From VXNE01 sp965248075 (lineage in GTDB: Bacteria; Pseudomonadota; Gammaproteobacteria; Pseudomonadales; Azotimanducaceae), in NCBI GenBank assembly GCA_965248075.1, contig CBDFIL010000003.1:868001-932000 (forward strand): DNA of 64,000 nucleotides, in the 5' to 3' direction. Numbering within the stretch: the stretch's first letter is position 1; the number at the start of each line of letters is the position of its first letter. Below, in pieces: positions 62,255 through 64,000 of this stretch. The position numbers and the translations under genes are program-made. The notes beneath the pieces were generated by a model. The model saw only the letters and a program-made list of their open reading frames with translations, was not told where the DNA came from and searched no databases.

Positions 62255-63019
62255 GTGCAGTTGAGGGCAAACAGAATCCTGCGCAAGCTGGACGCTGGCG
62301 AAACGGCATTCGTGGCCAGCGGTTTCACCCATGCGGACGACATCGACGCGTTCGGACCCGCGGGGTTCGACGGCATCTGGCTGGAGGGGGAGCACGGCGG
62401 CGTCGACGCGGCGGACCTGGGGAACCTCACCCGGGCCTGTGACCTCTGGGGCATGACGTCCGTAGTGCGCGTCAACCGGAACGATCAGGCGCTCATCTAC
62501 CGAACGCTGGACCGGGGCGCCCAGGCGATCGTCGTACCCCATGTGGACTCCGCGGAAAAGGCGCGCAACCTCGTTGACGGTGGCAAGTTTCCGCCCCTCG
62601 GCCGGCGCGGGATGTACCTCAGCCGCCAGGGCTACGGCGTGAGGGACTACCTGGAGCGGGCCAACGACGAGACGCTGCTGATCGCGCTGATCGAGGACAT
62701 CGAGGGGTGGGAGAACCTGGACGACATCCTGGCGGTCGATGGCATCGGGGTCTACTTCGTCGCGCCGGCCGACTTCGCGGCTTCCATGGGACAGCTTGGC
62801 AACGTCGGCCACCCGGAGGTGCAGAGCAAGCTGGACGACGCCCTGAACCGGATCGTGGCCGCGGGGCGCCACGCCGGGACGCTGGCGATGACCGACACGG
62901 TGGGCCGGTACGTGCGCATGGGTGTGCGGTTCTTTCTCACGATCACCACGCCGTGGATCTACGCGGGTGCGCGCACCTTCATGCGGCGCGCCAACGAGTC
63001 GCGCCAGTCATCTGAGTAA
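62255..63019 (+). CDS. HpcH/HpaI-family aldolase
   Basis: 254 residues with a GTG start. A TIM barrel of the class II pyruvate aldolase group: GFDGIWLEGEHGGVDAADLG, SVVRVNRNDQALIYRTLDRG, GAQAIVVPHVDSAEKARNLV, then IALIEDIEGWENL and YFVAPADFAASMG, with metal-binding Glu and Asp in the last two segments. It makes or cleaves 2-keto-4-hydroxy acids with pyruvate. It is divergent from the TetR gene and followed after 147 bases by the PhyH-family gene. Confidence 0.9.
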   Translation: MQLRANRILRKLDAGETAFVASGFTHADDIDAFGPAGFDGIWLEGEHGGVDAADLGNLTRACDLWGMTSVVRVNRNDQALIYRTLDRGAQAIVVPHVDSAEKARNLVDGGKFPPLGRRGMYLSRQGYGVRDYLERANDETLLIALIEDIEGWENLDDILAVDGIGVYFVAPADFAASMGQLGNVGHPEVQSKLDDALNRIVAAGRHAGTLAMTDTVGRYVRMGVRFFLTITTPWIYAGARTFMRRANESRQSSE

Positions 63020-63166
63020 CGAGAGTGATTGACTGCGCAGCCAGATGTGAGCGCCCCAGAGCCGGTCCGGTGTTTCGCTGCCGCTGCACGCCGGGACGCG
63101 CCGCTTGCGTCGCGCCGCCTCCGGCCCAGCCACACCCACCTTGCATCTCAAATTGTGGGAGCCATC

Positions 63167-64000
63167 ATGAGTCGTACCATGGAGACGTTTCGCTCTACGG
63201 ACAAGCCTTCCGACATCGCCGCAGCCCTGCGACGTGACGGCGCCGCCGTCGTGCGCGAGCTCGTCGCGCCGGAGATCGTCGACGCCATGGCCGAACGTTT
63301 CGTCCCCGCCCTGCGTGCGCAGGAAGCCGGCGGCGAGAGCTTCTTCGGCAGCCCGACCCGGGGGCTCGGCAATCTCTTCGTCCACGTTCCCGAGGCCGCC
63401 GATCACCTGTTGCTGAACGAGACGTTTCTCGAGGTGGCGGACGCGATCCTGCTGCCCCAGGTTCCGATAGCGGGTTCCGCCGCACAGTCCCGTCCCTCGG
63501 CGACGTGGGAAGAAGGTCTCGACGCGGCACTCGACGACTACATGGACCTGAAGCCCCGCGACCCGGTGCTCGGACCGAACTGCCATCACTACCGGCTCAA
63601 CATTTCTGGCGCCAGGCAGGTCTGCCCGGGACAGGAACACCAATTCCTGCACCGGGAGATGGACACCTTTCGCCCCTTCCTGGAGCATGACCCCGACGCA
63701 CCCGAGCGGGTCCTGGCGGTCGCCTGGGCCATGACCGGCTTCACCCTCGAGAACGGCGCCACGCGCCTCGTGCCCGGCAGCCACCGCTGGCCCCGGGAGC
63801 GGGTGGCGGAGGAGCACGAGGTGGCGCGGGCGGTGATGTCCAAGGGCTCGGCGGCGCTGTGGACCGGCAAGACCTTGCACGGGCTGGCCGCCAGCCTGGA
63901 CGAATCGCGCACCTCGGTGACCTTCACCTTCCTGGTGAACTGGCTGACGACGGAAGAGAACCAGTTCTTCGCGATACCGCCGGAGGTCGCCCGCGGCCTG
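63167..64000 (+). CDS. PhyH-like Fe(II)/2-oxoglutarate dioxygenase (runs off window)
   Basis: The first 278 codons are open to the window edge. The phytanoyl-CoA dioxygenase pattern is visible: AALRRDGAAVVRELVAPEIV near the N-terminus, HQFLHREMDTFRPF (H-x-E/D iron ligands), WAMTGFTLENGATRLVPGSH and the distal His in KTLHGLAASLDESRTSVTF with the Arg for 2-oxoglutarate. The family hydroxylates hydrophobic substrates. GTGGGAG upstream serves as a weak RBS. The aldolase and TetR genes are its neighbours, suggesting a small substrate-specific pathway. Confidence 0.88.
   Translation, partial: MSRTMETFRSTDKPSDIAAALRRDGAAVVRELVAPEIVDAMAERFVPALRAQEAGGESFFGSPTRGLGNLFVHVPEAADHLLLNETFLEVADAILLPQVPIAGSAAQSRPSATWEEGLDAALDDYMDLKPRDPVLGPNCHHYRLNISGARQVCPGQEHQFLHREMDTFRPFLEHDPDAPERVLAVAWAMTGFTLENGATRLVPGSHRWPRERVAEEHEVARAVMSKGSAALWTGKTLHGLAASLDESRTSVTFTFLVNWLTTEENQFFAIPPEVARGL

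Overview
The window is high-GC DNA carrying tandem TonB-dependent receptors with TIGR01782-like N-termini, lipid and xenobiotic catabolism genes, several type II toxin-antitoxin pairs, IS256 and IS630 elements and many short palindromic repeats. Together these suggest a Gram-negative proteobacterium, most likely a marine or host-associated gammaproteobacterium. That assignment is inference; the window holds no rRNA or other strong marker.

Positions 1-12181 hold four tandem paralogous TonB-dependent receptors. Copies 1, 3 and 4 are intact and share an upstream leader. Copy 2 has lost its start region to a repeat element and carries a one-base frameshift. A truncated ATPase remnant (12351-13067) and tRNA-Asn (13178-13253) follow. 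From the tRNA to about 28.6 kb is a decayed phage-derived island. It holds an integrase and the relic of a second integrase, a RusA remnant, a replication gene apparently split by about 5 kb of nested elements (an uncharacterised conserved gene interrupted by IS256, one whole and one partial IS630), a small lipoprotein, an HNH protein, a beta-class DNA methyltransferase with an in-frame TAG, a HigBA-like pair, a wrecked serine recombinase and a LexA-like repressor fragment.

From 28.9 to 33.8 kb lies one large autotransporter-like surface protein with Ig-like and Calx-beta-like passenger repeats, followed by a second IS256 copy with clear 9-bp target duplications. From 35.7 to 64 kb the gene content is catabolic: a Baeyer-Villiger-type monooxygenase with a VOC protein; an SDR, two DUF1330 proteins and two glutathione S-transferases; a frameshifted sulfatase; a cupin; an LLM flavin oxidoreductase and an amidase; an APC permease; a BNR-repeat protein; a zinc alcohol dehydrogenase; a minus-strand operon (nitroreductase, two acyl-CoA dehydrogenases, MATE exporter, Tat-exported intradiol dioxygenase); and a TetR gene divergent from an HpcH/HpaI aldolase and a PhyH dioxygenase. 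VapBC-like pairs lie among them.

The most striking system-level signal is a family of GTAG-type REP hairpins. Each is GTAG, an 8-bp stem, a five-base CTTGT or CTCGT loop and the complementary 8 bases. The basal GGG/CCC and the loop are nearly constant, while the other five stem pairs vary with full compensation. At five genes the TAG of GTAG is itself the stop codon. The four receptor paralogues give a natural comparison of occupied and unoccupied sites.
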